A DNA stretch of 50,657 bases from Bacteriovorax sp. (GTDB taxonomy: Bacteria; Bdellovibrionota; Bacteriovoracia; Bacteriovoracales; Bacteriovoracaceae), in assembly GCA_028710485.1 (NCBI GenBank), contig JAQTTZ010000011.1:1-50657 (forward strand), written 5' to 3'. Of this stretch, positions 1 through 8,309 are shown piece after piece. The position numbers and the translations under genes are program-made. Numbering within the stretch: position 1 is the stretch's first letter; the number at the start of each line of letters is the position of its first letter. The notes under the pieces are model-generated. The model was not told where the DNA came from. It did no database searches and was given only the letters and a program-made list of their open reading frames with translations.

Positions 1-913
1 TGTAAAAGACACTACAAACTTTGAGTTCCTAGTCGATATTGGTGGTGGCGTAGGTCACCTCTCAAGAGTTCTCTCTCACTACCATTCAATTCCTTCTATA
101 TCGTTGGATCGAGATCCTCTTTTTCAAAAAATTGGGTTTGAACGCCTAAGTAAATATCGAAAAATTGAAGGCAGCCGCGACGTGAGTTTTGTGAATATTA
201 CATTCGGCAAAATTGCTGATGAAGAAATTTTAAAAACAATTTTTAGGCCTCAGGCCTTTTCTTTGGGACTTCACACCTGTGGAGCTCTGGCGCTGACCGT
301 TATTCAAAAATCAATTGATTATAAAACCACAGGACTTTTAAGTTTTGGCTGTTGCTATCACCTCCTGAATCCTGAAACTGATTTTCCACTTTCAAATTTT
401 TATAAAAAAAATCAATATTTAAAACTCAATCTATTCGCTCTTACGCTCGCCACTCGCTCTCACGCCGAAATGAGTTTCGAGGATTACCAAACAAAAGAAC
501 GCGTAAAATATTATCGCTATGCTCTTCACCTTTTTTTAACTAAGTATTTTAATAATAAATATTTTACTGGTGTGGGCGAGTGCCATACTCGGACCTATTG
601 GGAACCTTTTGCTAATTATATTAAAACCAAGCTTTCGGAACTAAAACTTGAACACTGCTTCACTGACGAAGATTTCAATCTTTTCTACGCCGATCCTAAA
701 ATCCAAAAAGAACTAAGGATCATGTGGCTTTGTAATATTATTCGCTGGCAATTAGGCCGAGCAATAGAAGTTTATTTATTACTTGATCGCTTTTTGTATT
801 TAGAAGAACAAGGATTTAAAGTTAAAATCGAGCAGTATTTTAATGAAGCGCTTTCCCCACGAAATATAGGAATACTTGCGCTATTAACTAATGCTGAACA
901 AACGGATGGTTAA
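1..913 (+). CDS. SAM-dependent methyltransferase, METTL25/RRNAD1-like (5' truncated by window edge)
   Basis: The reading frame is open from base 2, so the start lies outside the window. The visible part begins just before a glycine-rich S-adenosylmethionine loop (LVDIGGGVGHLSR), followed by an acidic SLDRDP strand end that would bind the ribose. Further on come LHTCGALA and FGCCYH, the paired motifs I associate with the METTL25/RRNAD1 (Methyltransf_32) group of class I methyltransferases. The substrate is unknown; eukaryotic relatives are linked to rRNA or protein methylation, but that cannot be carried over safely. The C-terminal half is helical with no recognised domain. Its stop codon overlaps the stop of the convergent oxidase gene by four bases, leaving no room for a separate terminator. 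The family call is fairly secure, the target is not. Confidence 0.7.
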   Translation, partial: VKDTTNFEFLVDIGGGVGHLSRVLSHYHSIPSISLDRDPLFQKIGFERLSKYRKIEGSRDVSFVNITFGKIADEEILKTIFRPQAFSLGLHTCGALALTVIQKSIDYKTTGLLSFGCCYHLLNPETDFPLSNFYKKNQYLKLNLFALTLATRSHAEMSFEDYQTKERVKYYRYALHLFLTKYFNNKYFTGVGECHTRTYWEPFANYIKTKLSELKLEHCFTDEDFNLFYADPKIQKELRIMWLCNIIRWQLGRAIEVYLLLDRFLYLEEQGFKVKIEQYFNEALSPRNIGILALLTNAEQTDG

Positions 914-2439
914 AAACGAGTACGCTTCTTATTATTCAAAAATTGTGTCACCTCAATGGCCGCTCGAGAACCTGAGAAGTGTGCACCATGAGTTGAACAG
1001 GGCTGAGTGTATGTGCCTACTGCCGTGGCCTCACCCGCCCAGAATAAACCTGGGGTCATAAGCGGGCTTGCGAGTTCATGCCGAGCTTGTGTAACCTTTA
1101 CCGATTTTTCCATCCCGGCCTTGAGAAATGAATCTGAACCTTTTGAAAAAGGATCATTGCTCCACTGCCAGCGTAAATACACATGCTCGTCTGTTCCAGT
1201 AGTTTCGAGTAAATTGTAAGTTGACCCCCCTGCCTCTTGAGCTTCTTTTGGGAACATTTTATCGAAATCGCGGCACAAAGCTTTAATGACTTCGAGATCA
1301 GACATCTCTTTTATTTTGTCTGCTTCTGCTCCTGCAAATAAAACCGTTAGCACGTTATTTTTCTTTTCATCACTGGCAAAAGGGATGAAATAAGTTCTCG
1401 CCATTTCACGGTGATTATCAATACGATTAAGAATAACTGCATTATCTGGCCAAAAACGTTTTTTAAATTTTAAGGCCACCTTTGCTTCATCTCCCATCCC
1501 CATGCAATGAAGGGCATCCAGCTTAAAACTAGGCAATGGAGGATCAAAAGTAATTTCACCGCTCTTAAGCATTCCGACAGAAGCTGTAAGAATAACGGCA
1601 CCGGCCTGATAAATTTTACCATCGGCCGTACTCACCTCGACACCGTCCATATTGTATTTGATATATTTTACAAAAGCTCCATATCGAATATCAATTTCAC
1701 GGCCCTTGTGTTGATTCACACCTTGAACAATTTGATCGAGAAAATTACTGTAACCATTTACATACCCATATTCGTTCCACTCCATTTCTTGCTCAGAAAT
1801 GCGATCGGAAGAAAATCCTTTCACACTAATTTCATCCAAATGTCCTGGTATGTGGCCGGTAAAATAAAGATCCACCAAATTTCTTCCGAGATTGGTGTAG
1901 TTTTGTTGATCGATCCACTCTTTGGCCGAAATATTTGGCCCTGAGTAAGCATCTATCTTTTTAGCAAAAGTGAGGATATCTGAAAGCTTCCACTCTTTGG
2001 CAATCATGATATGTCTGCGCAAATTATTTTCCCACCCGTCATAGTACATATAGCCTTTTATCATACGCCGAACTTTTTCCATCTCTGGCCTGTAAAGCTC
2101 GATTTCTTTCCAAAGTGCCACACTACCAGGTTTACGATGCAAGTATTCGGCACCCATTTCAATGGGGCCATTTAAGCGGGAATCTTCCATCGTAAGAATG
2201 CGCCCACCTATACGGCTTGAGGCCTCAAGTAAAATAGTTTTAAAACCATTTTTCGAGTATTCAGGAAAAGTAAGATCCCGAGCTGCTATCAAACCGGACA
2301 TGCCAGCACCGATGACAATACAGTCACACTTTTCAATTTTAGGTTTTGGTAAGTCATTATTAGCAAAACTTTTTTTTGCTACCAGACCTGCGGTTCCCAA
2401 AAAGGCCTTAACTAAGAATTCTCTTCTGCTATTTCCCAT
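910..2439 (-). CDS. Flavin monoamine oxidase family protein, Tat-exported
   Basis: FAD-dependent amine oxidase of about 509 residues. The N-terminus carries a twin-arginine signal (NSRREFLVKAFLGTAG), so the folded flavoprotein is probably exported to the periplasm. The dinucleotide-binding motif VIGAGMSGLIAARDL follows at about residue 42, then the ASSRIGGRI stretch typical of the family. The C-terminus has the second FAD-contact motif LFWAGEATAVGTYTQPCSTHG. Length and motif order match flavin monoamine oxidase/polyamine oxidase-like enzymes; the natural amine (or other substrate) cannot be read from sequence. The frame opens with a GTG at 2451, but the ATG at 2439 puts the Tat motif close to the N-terminus and has a weak GGGA upstream, so it is preferred. 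The gene is monocistronic and convergent with the methyltransferase. Confidence 0.85.
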   Translation of the reverse strand: MGNSRREFLVKAFLGTAGLVAKKSFANNDLPKPKIEKCDCIVIGAGMSGLIAARDLTFPEYSKNGFKTILLEASSRIGGRILTMEDSRLNGPIEMGAEYLHRKPGSVALWKEIELYRPEMEKVRRMIKGYMYYDGWENNLRRHIMIAKEWKLSDILTFAKKIDAYSGPNISAKEWIDQQNYTNLGRNLVDLYFTGHIPGHLDEISVKGFSSDRISEQEMEWNEYGYVNGYSNFLDQIVQGVNQHKGREIDIRYGAFVKYIKYNMDGVEVSTADGKIYQAGAVILTASVGMLKSGEITFDPPLPSFKLDALHCMGMGDEAKVALKFKKRFWPDNAVILNRIDNHREMARTYFIPFASDEKKNNVLTVLFAGAEADKIKEMSDLEVIKALCRDFDKMFPKEAQEAGGSTYNLLETTGTDEHVYLRWQWSNDPFSKGSDSFLKAGMEKSVKVTQARHELASPLMTPGLFWAGEATAVGTYTQPCSTHGAHFSGSRAAIEVTQFLNNKKRTRF

Positions 2440-2802
2440 AAAGTTTCCCACCGACCGAAATAAATTAAATTACATTTTTTCTATTCCGTTCTTTATTATC
2501 CGAATGGCCTGATTAATGTAACCATATTTTGTGGATCGTGAAATAAAGTAACTATAGTTAATAATGAGATTGGAAAAATTCCGAAAGTCTTTGGTTTTTA
2601 ATGGATTTTTAAGAGGTTACTTCTGAACGACTTCATCGCATTTAGGACATTCATAAGCGAGAATATCTTATATGGCGCTACAAAAAAAGAAGCGAGAATA
2701 AAATTCTCGCTCTAAATTATTTTCATAGGCAAATTTTTCTAAAAGCTTCCTTCCCCCAGGTCCTAAAAACTCTGGGGATTTGTTAAGACTCAAATAAATA
2801 AC
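2440..2802. other. Intergenic region between the amine oxidase and glnN
   Basis: About 360 bases without a convincing gene. The side near glnN (2681-2711) holds the glnN terminator, described separately. A second weaker hairpin, CCCCAG (2754-2759) and CTGGGG (2772-2777), lies between it and the glnN stop. The sequence AAGCGAGAATA occurs twice, at 2655-2665 and 2690-2700. On the minus strand around 2622-2669 there is a short open stretch reading DILAYECPKCDEVVQK and then a stop, with an in-frame stop just upstream and no start codon. It looks like the tail of a zinc-ribbon protein but is too short to call. The rest should contain the amine oxidase promoter; I could not single out a good one. 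Confidence 0.5.
2681..2711 (-). terminator. Rho-independent terminator of glnN
   Basis: Read on the minus strand this is AGCGAGAAT, a TTT loop, the exact complement ATTCTCGCT, then TCTTTTTTT. A nine-pair stem directly followed by a uridine tract is the classic intrinsic terminator. It lies about 90 bases after the glnN stop codon and so most likely ends the glnN transcript. Confidence 0.85.
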
Positions 2803-5001
2803 TTATCTCAAAAAGAGCATGTCATAGTATTTAGGAAGACTGTAAAATTGATTCGGGATCAACTCTTCGAGTTCATTGCAAATAGTGGCCATCTGAGTAC
2901 TTACAACCATCAGCTCAAGTGCAATTTTTTCCGCGTATTTCTGGTGATCAGCATGTGCGCCTGTGATTTCTTTATGCAGATTCTGAGAAAGAGCATAAAT
3001 TTCATCAATTTTAGTCGAAACTTTTTTATAAGAATCCATTTCAAATTGAGAAGATACTCCGATAGCAGTTTGATTCTTCAAAACTTTTGCCAAGACACTC
3101 TTGTATTCAAGTCCTGACGGAATAACAAATTGATGAATCATATCAATCATTGTTTCAAGTTCGATTTCACGAATTTTAATATAACGTTCAAGCAGAATAT
3201 TATAGCGAGTGTCTATTTCTTCTGATTTAAAAATTCCCAGTTTAACCAAGAAATCATAAGTCCCTTTCTCAGTCATGGTTTTTAGAGCTTCGGGAGTTGT
3301 ACGAAGGTTTGGCAATCCTCTTTTTAAAGCTTCAGCTACCCATTCTTTTGAATATCCATCACCATTAAATACAGCTTGGAAAGATTGTGATGTTAATTTT
3401 TTAGTTAGACTCATTAATGACTGATCAACTGATTGTCCTAGGGCCTGTTCAGTCTCAAGATAAATATTTGCTTCAATCATAACTTCAGTGACGGCAGCAT
3501 TCAAAATAGTCATTGGAAAACCAATGGCCTGACTTGAACCAACCGCTCTGAACTCAAATTTATTCCCTGTGAAGGCAAATGGAGAAGTTCGATTTCTATC
3601 AGTGTTATCTTTTAATAAATGTGCGAGTTGATTTGTCCCTAAGTCCATCACGTTGTTATGTGTTGGTGTAAAAGATTTATCTTCTGCAATCGCATGAAAT
3701 ATTTTATGAAGAGTATCGCCCAAGTAAGCTGAGATAATACTTGGAGGTGCTTCGTTTGCCCCTAAACGGTGATCGTTACCCGCTCCAGAAATGGCCATTC
3801 TTAATGGTTTAGCATGGCGATGAAGTGCTTCGACAATAATGGCAACAGTCGCAAGGAAACGTAAATTTTCATGAGGCTCATTACCAGGCTCAAGTAAATT
3901 GAATCCAGTGTTATCACTCATTGACCAATTGACGTGTTTTCCGGAACCGTTGATTCCAGCAAATGGTTTTTCATGAAGAAGAACCATCATTTCATGCTTT
4001 TCAGCGACTCTTTTCATTGTCGTCATAATCATTTGGTTATTATCAGCAGCAACATTAGCTTCAGAAAAAATGGGAGCTAATTCAAATTGCGAAGGAGCAA
4101 CTTCATTGTGACGAGTTTTAGAGGGAATGCCTAAACGGTGAAGTTCATAATCAAGTTCTTGCATAAATGCCAAAACGCGATCAGGAATCAATCCAAAATA
4201 ATGATCTTCCAATTGTTGGTTACGTGTTGAAAGCGCGCCAAAAAGAGTTCTTCCCGTCATGACTAAATCTGGACGAGCAAAATAGAAGGCCTTATCAATT
4301 AAAAAATATTCCTGTTCAGCACCACAAGTAACTTGAACATTAGTTGTCTCAAGACGACCTGTTAGTTGAAGAAATTTTGTAGCAACAGTATTAAGTTTAG
4401 AGATTGATCTTAACAAAGGCGTTTTAATATCGAGAGCGTCTCCATTATAAGAAACAAAGGCAGTAGGAATACAAAGTGTGCGGCCATTGACTGCTTCAAT
4501 CAAAAACATTGGGGAAGTTAAATCCCAAGTTGTATATCCACGAGCTTCAAAAGTTGAACGAGATCCACCATTAGGAAATGATGAGGCATCTGGTTCACCC
4601 TGCATAAGTTGTCCAGCAGATAAACGCTCGATTGCTTTTCCATGTTTATCAAATTGAAAAAAGGCATCGTGTTTTTCGGCGGTCCCACCAGTTAGTGGTT
4701 GGAACCAGTGGCAGAAGTGAGTAGCGCCATTATTCACGGCCCAAGTTGTAACAGCATTAGCAACGGCTTCTGCGTGTTCTTTTTTAATTCCCTTACCTTC
4801 TTCTATTGCTTTTACAATGTCTTTTTTTATAACATCTGAAATATCTTCTGATGTTTTAAAATCAAAAGTTAATTCACCGTAATAATCACTCACTCTCTTA
4901 GTAGAGCCGCGATTGTCTTTAGGAATTTCAAAATGTCTTGGGGTTCTTGAAGTGGCTTTGCTACGTAAAGTGGAAACGGAATCTCTTAATTCGCTAGTCA
5001 T
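2803..5001 (-). CDS. glnN: Glutamine synthetase type III
   Basis: ATP-dependent synthesis of glutamine from glutamate and ammonia, cytoplasmic. At 732 residues it has the length of the GSIII (GlnN) family, far longer than GlnA-I (about 470). Visible signatures are CGAEQEYFLIDK near residue 228 (metal-binding glutamates), KTRHNEVAPSQFELAP, the nucleotide/substrate region INGSGKHVNWS near 349, RLGANEAPPSIIS, and the arginine-rich RNRTSPFAF near 470. The N-terminal block ending DLTSPMFLIE is typical of GSIII. The start ATG has a strong SD (GGAGG, six bases away), but that SD lies inside an inverted repeat (separate entry), suggesting translational control. No PII or ntr gene is adjacent. A terminator follows the gene. 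Assignment is very secure. Confidence 0.95.
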   Translation of the reverse strand: MTSELRDSVSTLRSKATSRTPRHFEIPKDNRGSTKRVSDYYGELTFDFKTSEDISDVIKKDIVKAIEEGKGIKKEHAEAVANAVTTWAVNNGATHFCHWFQPLTGGTAEKHDAFFQFDKHGKAIERLSAGQLMQGEPDASSFPNGGSRSTFEARGYTTWDLTSPMFLIEAVNGRTLCIPTAFVSYNGDALDIKTPLLRSISKLNTVATKFLQLTGRLETTNVQVTCGAEQEYFLIDKAFYFARPDLVMTGRTLFGALSTRNQQLEDHYFGLIPDRVLAFMQELDYELHRLGIPSKTRHNEVAPSQFELAPIFSEANVAADNNQMIMTTMKRVAEKHEMMVLLHEKPFAGINGSGKHVNWSMSDNTGFNLLEPGNEPHENLRFLATVAIIVEALHRHAKPLRMAISGAGNDHRLGANEAPPSIISAYLGDTLHKIFHAIAEDKSFTPTHNNVMDLGTNQLAHLLKDNTDRNRTSPFAFTGNKFEFRAVGSSQAIGFPMTILNAAVTEVMIEANIYLETEQALGQSVDQSLMSLTKKLTSQSFQAVFNGDGYSKEWVAEALKRGLPNLRTTPEALKTMTEKGTYDFLVKLGIFKSEEIDTRYNILLERYIKIREIELETMIDMIHQFVIPSGLEYKSVLAKVLKNQTAIGVSSQFEMDSYKKVSTKIDEIYALSQNLHKEITGAHADHQKYAEKIALELMVVSTQMATICNELEELIPNQFYSLPKYYDMLFLR

Positions 5002-5040
5002 TAGGTCCCTCCTCTAATTTATCAATTCTCTCTGGAGGGA
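5001..5040 (-). promoter_or_regulatory. Possible SD-masking hairpin in the glnN leader
   Basis: On the minus strand the leader contains TCCCTCC (complement of 5034-5040) and, after 21 bases, its exact complement GGAGGGA (complement of 5006-5012), six bases before the glnN ATG. The seven-pair helix would bury the whole SD. Inside the loop AATT-GATA-AATT (complement of 5016-5027) can form a second short helix capped by a tetraloop. Such a structure could act as a translational switch; no known riboswitch class is recognised. Chance is possible because SD-like purine tracts pair easily, but seven consecutive mostly G:C pairs covering the full SD is notable. Confidence 0.5.
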
Positions 5041-5063
5041 TTGTATGGCCAATTAAACAAACA

Positions 5064-5147
5064 TTAAAGAGTTTTTAGGCTCAACATTGCGAGAATAGTG
5101 AAAAAAAAGATAATAGTTCCTAGCGTCGCTTGCATCTCTTCTGGCAT
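5064..5147 (-). CDS. Candidate 27-residue single-pass membrane peptide upstream of glnN
   Basis: A short minus-strand frame starts at an ATG preceded by AGGA with eight-base spacing and encodes 27 residues. It begins MPEEMQATLG, continues TIIFFFTILAMLSL and ends KTL. The hydrophobic block of about 16 residues flanked by charged ends is what a small transmembrane protein looks like. It sits 62 bases before glnN in the same orientation and could be co-transcribed or act as a leader. No family is recognised. Short hydrophobic frames arise by chance in AT-rich DNA, so this needs ribosome-profiling or conservation support. Confidence 0.35.
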   Translation of the reverse strand: MPEEMQATLGTIIFFFTILAMLSLKTL

Positions 5148-5186
5148 CTTTAGAATCCTGAGTAAAATTGTTTTGAGGAGCCCTTT

Positions 5187-5237
5187 ATGACAAATTTTTT
5201 TGAACTCAGCAACATCGTTTTACCAGGATATCAATAA
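5187..5237 (+). CDS. Candidate 16-residue micro-ORF with strong SD
   Basis: A plus-strand ATG is preceded by GAGGAG with ideal six-base spacing and followed by 16 codons (MTNFFELSNIVLPGYQ) and two consecutive in-frame TAA stops. It lies in the gap between glnN and the M61 gene, opposite to both. It may be a microprotein, a remnant of a larger gene, or a chance SD. No function can be proposed. Confidence 0.25.
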   Translation: MTNFFELSNIVLPGYQ

Positions 5238-5247
5238 TAAAAGAGAT

Positions 5248-6978
5248 TTAATTGGTCTTTGGATTCAGGACTTTTTCAGTCAAGTTCTTATCTACTACGG
5301 CAATCCCTTTTAACTTGGCAGGAACAGTTCCGACACTTAAAGAAATATTCTTTAAGACGGATAATCTGCTGACAGTAAAATTATAATTTTCGTTGATTCT
5401 TAAAAATTTAGCATGCTCATTAAAGCGATCCTTTAAAACTCTCATACCATTGATTGCTATAATCTCATCTCCTGCATTGAGGCCTGCTTTAAAGGCCGGA
5501 CCATCAAGTGTCACGGAGCGAACATAAACACTTTCCCCCTTGAAATCAGGCTCGAGACCAAGCCAAGGAACTTCTGTTTTGTCCCAGTCAAAACGAAGCC
5601 CAGCTTTAGAGCAAATAGTTTCAAGGTCTATATCTTCAGTAGTTGAAGTCATCAATTCAAATTTATTGCGAACCTCGCTGCCCCCGATCTCTTCAATCAT
5701 TTTGTAAACTTGATCGGCGGTGACACCTCGCTCAGGATTTTTCTGATAATCCTTCAAAAGAAGATTTAGTAAATCATTGATGCTTTTATTTTTTTCACTT
5801 AATAAAATATTCAGTACGAAGAAAACAATTCCACCTTTTAGATAATAGCTAATGCTTGAATTATTTGTATTTTCATCAGGCCGATAAAGCTTAATCCAGG
5901 CATTATAAGAAGAGTCATCTAGAGAATGAAATTTCTTTCCAGGAATAGAATAATAACGATTCAAATTTTCTTTTTGCAGGTCCAGATACTCTTCAAGCGT
6001 GATAAGCCCCATGCGGTAAATAAATAGCTCATCCATTAAGGAAGTAAGCCCTTCGGCCAGCCATAATAATTTGGTGTGAGCTTCTTTTAAATAATGAAAA
6101 GGGCCCAGCTCTGCGGGTCGAATACGTTTCACGTTCCATGCATGAAAATACTCATGAGAAACAAGTGCCAGGTAATTTACATAACCTTTGCGGTTAGTGA
6201 TTTGCGTTGGACAAAATTGAAGTGCTGTCGAATTAAGATGCTCAAGTCCCCCAAAAAGTCCTGGTGAAAAATGAGTGATAAAAGCGTATCTTTCATAGGG
6301 CAATCCCCCCATGAATGTCCCTATATATTCAACAATCTTTTTGGTGTCTGCTTTTATATTTTCTTTATGAGGAAGCTGAAATCCATAAAAGGCCAGGTGA
6401 TGATCAACGCCAAGAGCTTGAAAACCATCTGTTTCATGACAACCAATTTCAATTGGTGAATCGATCAATTCGTCGTAGTTTGCGGCAGTATAAATAAAGA
6501 CTTCTCGTTTAACAGAAATATCTTTTAATCCGGTGGCCAAGTGCGACCAGCTCGGAGGAAACACGAGTTCAATGGACGGGTCTTCTATGTAGCGATTCAC
6601 TATTCCCATTAGCAAAGTGGGCAAATGTAAAAAGGCATGAGAGTCATCAACGTGTGAAGTTCGAACGGTAAGTTCATGGCAATAAACCCAATAAGAAAGA
6701 GTGAATGAATCATCTTCCTTTTTCAAATTAGCTTTATTCCAGTCGATTTTAAAAACAGAGGTATCGATTTGTTCAACATCGAGACGTTCACCATTTTTTG
6801 TTGAAGCGATAAGCCCAGAGACATGCCGCGAGTATTCACGCATTAAGTATGAGCCTGGACTCCAGCGCGGAAGAAAAAAGTCCAGTGTTTTCTCATGACT
6901 TTCTTTTTTTCCTTCGATAATAACGCGAACTTGGTGCGTCGAAGGGGTTTCTATGATGAGTTTATAGCTTAGCTTCAT
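5248..6978 (-). CDS. M61 family metallopeptidase (glycyl aminopeptidase-like) with PDZ domain
   Basis: Zinc-dependent peptidase of 576 residues. The N-terminal half (about 1-170) is the beta-rich M61 N-domain, including the family-typical PGSYLMREYSRHV. The catalytic zinc motif is HEYFH (275-279) followed by AWNVKRIRP, a family hallmark, with the third ligand probably E309 in LWLAEGLTS. A PDZ domain occupies roughly 460-560 (GPAFKAGLNAGDEIIAING). No signal peptide is visible, so it should be cytosolic, in contrast to some secreted M61 members. It may trim Gly/Ala-rich peptides, the activity known for the Sphingomonas enzyme, but substrate preference is not readable. It is divergently arranged with the HesB-like gene across 96 bases. 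Secure family call. Confidence 0.9.
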   Translation of the reverse strand: MKLSYKLIIETPSTHQVRVIIEGKKESHEKTLDFFLPRWSPGSYLMREYSRHVSGLIASTKNGERLDVEQIDTSVFKIDWNKANLKKEDDSFTLSYWVYCHELTVRTSHVDDSHAFLHLPTLLMGIVNRYIEDPSIELVFPPSWSHLATGLKDISVKREVFIYTAANYDELIDSPIEIGCHETDGFQALGVDHHLAFYGFQLPHKENIKADTKKIVEYIGTFMGGLPYERYAFITHFSPGLFGGLEHLNSTALQFCPTQITNRKGYVNYLALVSHEYFHAWNVKRIRPAELGPFHYLKEAHTKLLWLAEGLTSLMDELFIYRMGLITLEEYLDLQKENLNRYYSIPGKKFHSLDDSSYNAWIKLYRPDENTNNSSISYYLKGGIVFFVLNILLSEKNKSINDLLNLLLKDYQKNPERGVTADQVYKMIEEIGGSEVRNKFELMTSTTEDIDLETICSKAGLRFDWDKTEVPWLGLEPDFKGESVYVRSVTLDGPAFKAGLNAGDEIIAINGMRVLKDRFNEHAKFLRINENYNFTVSRLSVLKNISLSVGTVPAKLKGIAVVDKNLTEKVLNPKTN

Positions 6979-7074
6979 AAAAAAATCCTTTTTTGACTTG
7001 TAAAATCTTTTTTGGTTGGATAGTACTCGGGGCTACAATAACACTTTCAGTATCTTTTCGCATGGGAAATTCAC

Positions 7075-7503
7075 ATGGGATTTAAACAAAACAAAGTTAA
7101 TAAGGATCTGGTGCTTACGCCAGTGATTATGTTCACTGACCGAGCACTGTCACAATTAAAACTTATTATCGAAAATGATTTTACGCTCGCTGGTAAATAC
7201 TTTCGTATCGTCGTTTCTGGTAAAGGCTGTGAAGGCTTTACCTACGCTGCAGGGTTTACCGATTTAAATGATGACGACTTTCAAGTGCGCATCGCAAACT
7301 CAGATGAGGAAATTTACGTTTTGGTCGATCCTTTCGCTGCATTCTACTTGCAAGAAGCATCAGTGGATTTTGTCCAAGATTTCGAGCAGGACGCTGAAGG
7401 TTTTGTCATCGTGAATCATGCTCAGGGTGAATTTAAAGGTAAATTCTGGAGAGCAGCTCCGGAGAAAACACCTCCAGTGAAAGAGAGAGGACCGAATGCT
7501 TGA
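7075..7503 (+). CDS. Atypical HesB/IscA-type protein without the C-terminal CxC
   Basis: 142 residues with the fold signature of A-type iron-sulfur carriers (IscA/ErpA/HesB). It starts with a helix carrying TDRALSQLKLII, then RIVVSGKGCEGFTYAAGF, matching the first cysteine motif GGCxGxxY (Cys52 here), and a strand region EEIYVLVDPFAAFYL. In true carriers the chain ends with CGCGxSF. Here the equivalent region reads FKGKFWRAAPE and has no cysteine, so normal three-Cys cluster or iron binding seems impossible. It may be a structural or regulatory paralogue. The stop overlaps the start of the LysR gene by eight bases, indicating translational coupling and a likely joint role. The active suf operon near 39-45 kb is separate. 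Family call good, function unknown. Confidence 0.75.
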   Translation: MGFKQNKVNKDLVLTPVIMFTDRALSQLKLIIENDFTLAGKYFRIVVSGKGCEGFTYAAGFTDLNDDDFQVRIANSDEEIYVLVDPFAAFYLQEASVDFVQDFEQDAEGFVIVNHAQGEFKGKFWRAAPEKTPPVKERGPNA

Positions 7504-8299
7504 TTTTCGCTACCTCAAAGCGTTCATGCTAACAGCGAAATATTCAAGTTTCTCAAAAGCGGCCGAAGAACTCAATATTGCTCAATCAGCAGTGAGTCGC
7601 CAAATAAAACTGTTGGAAGATTCTCTTCAAGAAGAATTGATTATACGTTCGTCTAAAAAAGTTATCCTTTCAGAAAAAGGAAAGGAGCTTTATCAGGCCT
7701 CTCTAAGTTTTGAAAAAACGTCCCTTCAGATTTTTGAACGCGAAGATCAATTGCCTCTTTCCATCGGTATTTTGGAGGGCCTTCTTAAAACCTGGTTTAC
7801 TCCCCTTCTGACTGATTATTTAAAGCAGCAAACACGTGATGTGAGCGTACATGTGGCAGACATCCCGGAACTTAAAAATGGCATTGAAGAAGGACGATAC
7901 GATGTAATCTTCGGGACCGATAATATTCAATCTGAACTCGTCACATCGTTGAAACTTTTTGAAGAAAAACTAGTGCTCATTGGATTTGGTGAAGTGAATA
8001 GAAAAAAACTTCACGAACACCGCTGGGTGGTTTTTTCCAACAATGATCATCTTTTTAAAATTAGCAAAAATAAAAGTGAATCAATCATCATGGTAGATTC
8101 TTTTTCTTCAATTATTTCGTTGGTTAAAAATGATGTTGGGATTGCGATTGTTCCAGATCACCTCATTCATAAAGATGACCTGTTAAAAGTTCAAGAAGTC
8201 GCGGGTCTTCCCTCTTCCAAAATTTATTTGAGTACGCTCAATTATAAAAAGATGCCGGAGAGAATTAAGGCCTTAGTTGATATTGTTAAGAAAAAATAA
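7496..8299 (+). CDS. LysR family transcriptional regulator (short)
   Basis: 267 residues, slightly under the usual 290-310. The N-terminal winged helix-turn-helix is textbook: FRYLKAFMLTAKYSSFSKAA, then EELNIAQSAVSRQIKLLE, with VILSEKGKELY as the wing. The remainder resembles the LysR substrate-binding domain (GILEGLLKTWFTPLL; GIAIVPDHLI) but is compact. Effector unknown. It starts inside the end of the HesB-like gene (ATGCTTGA overlap), so the two are translated together; LysR genes more often sit divergent from their targets, which makes this coupling unusual. It converges with the reductase gene, with only ten bases between stop codons. Confidence 0.9.
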   Translation: MLDFRYLKAFMLTAKYSSFSKAAEELNIAQSAVSRQIKLLEDSLQEELIIRSSKKVILSEKGKELYQASLSFEKTSLQIFEREDQLPLSIGILEGLLKTWFTPLLTDYLKQQTRDVSVHVADIPELKNGIEEGRYDVIFGTDNIQSELVTSLKLFEEKLVLIGFGEVNRKKLHEHRWVVFSNNDHLFKISKNKSESIIMVDSFSSIISLVKNDVGIAIVPDHLIHKDDLLKVQEVAGLPSSKIYLSTLNYKKMPERIKALVDIVKKK

Positions 8300-8309
8300 A
8301 TATCCATTT

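Noticed and set aside
1507..1944. Plus-strand open frame of about 145 codons inside the amine oxidase gene
   Set aside because: Antisense to a gene with clear FAD motifs and without recognisable features of its own.
7062..7064. ATG at 7062 as start of the HesB-like gene
   Set aside because: Out of frame with the protein; the ATG at 7075 is in frame.
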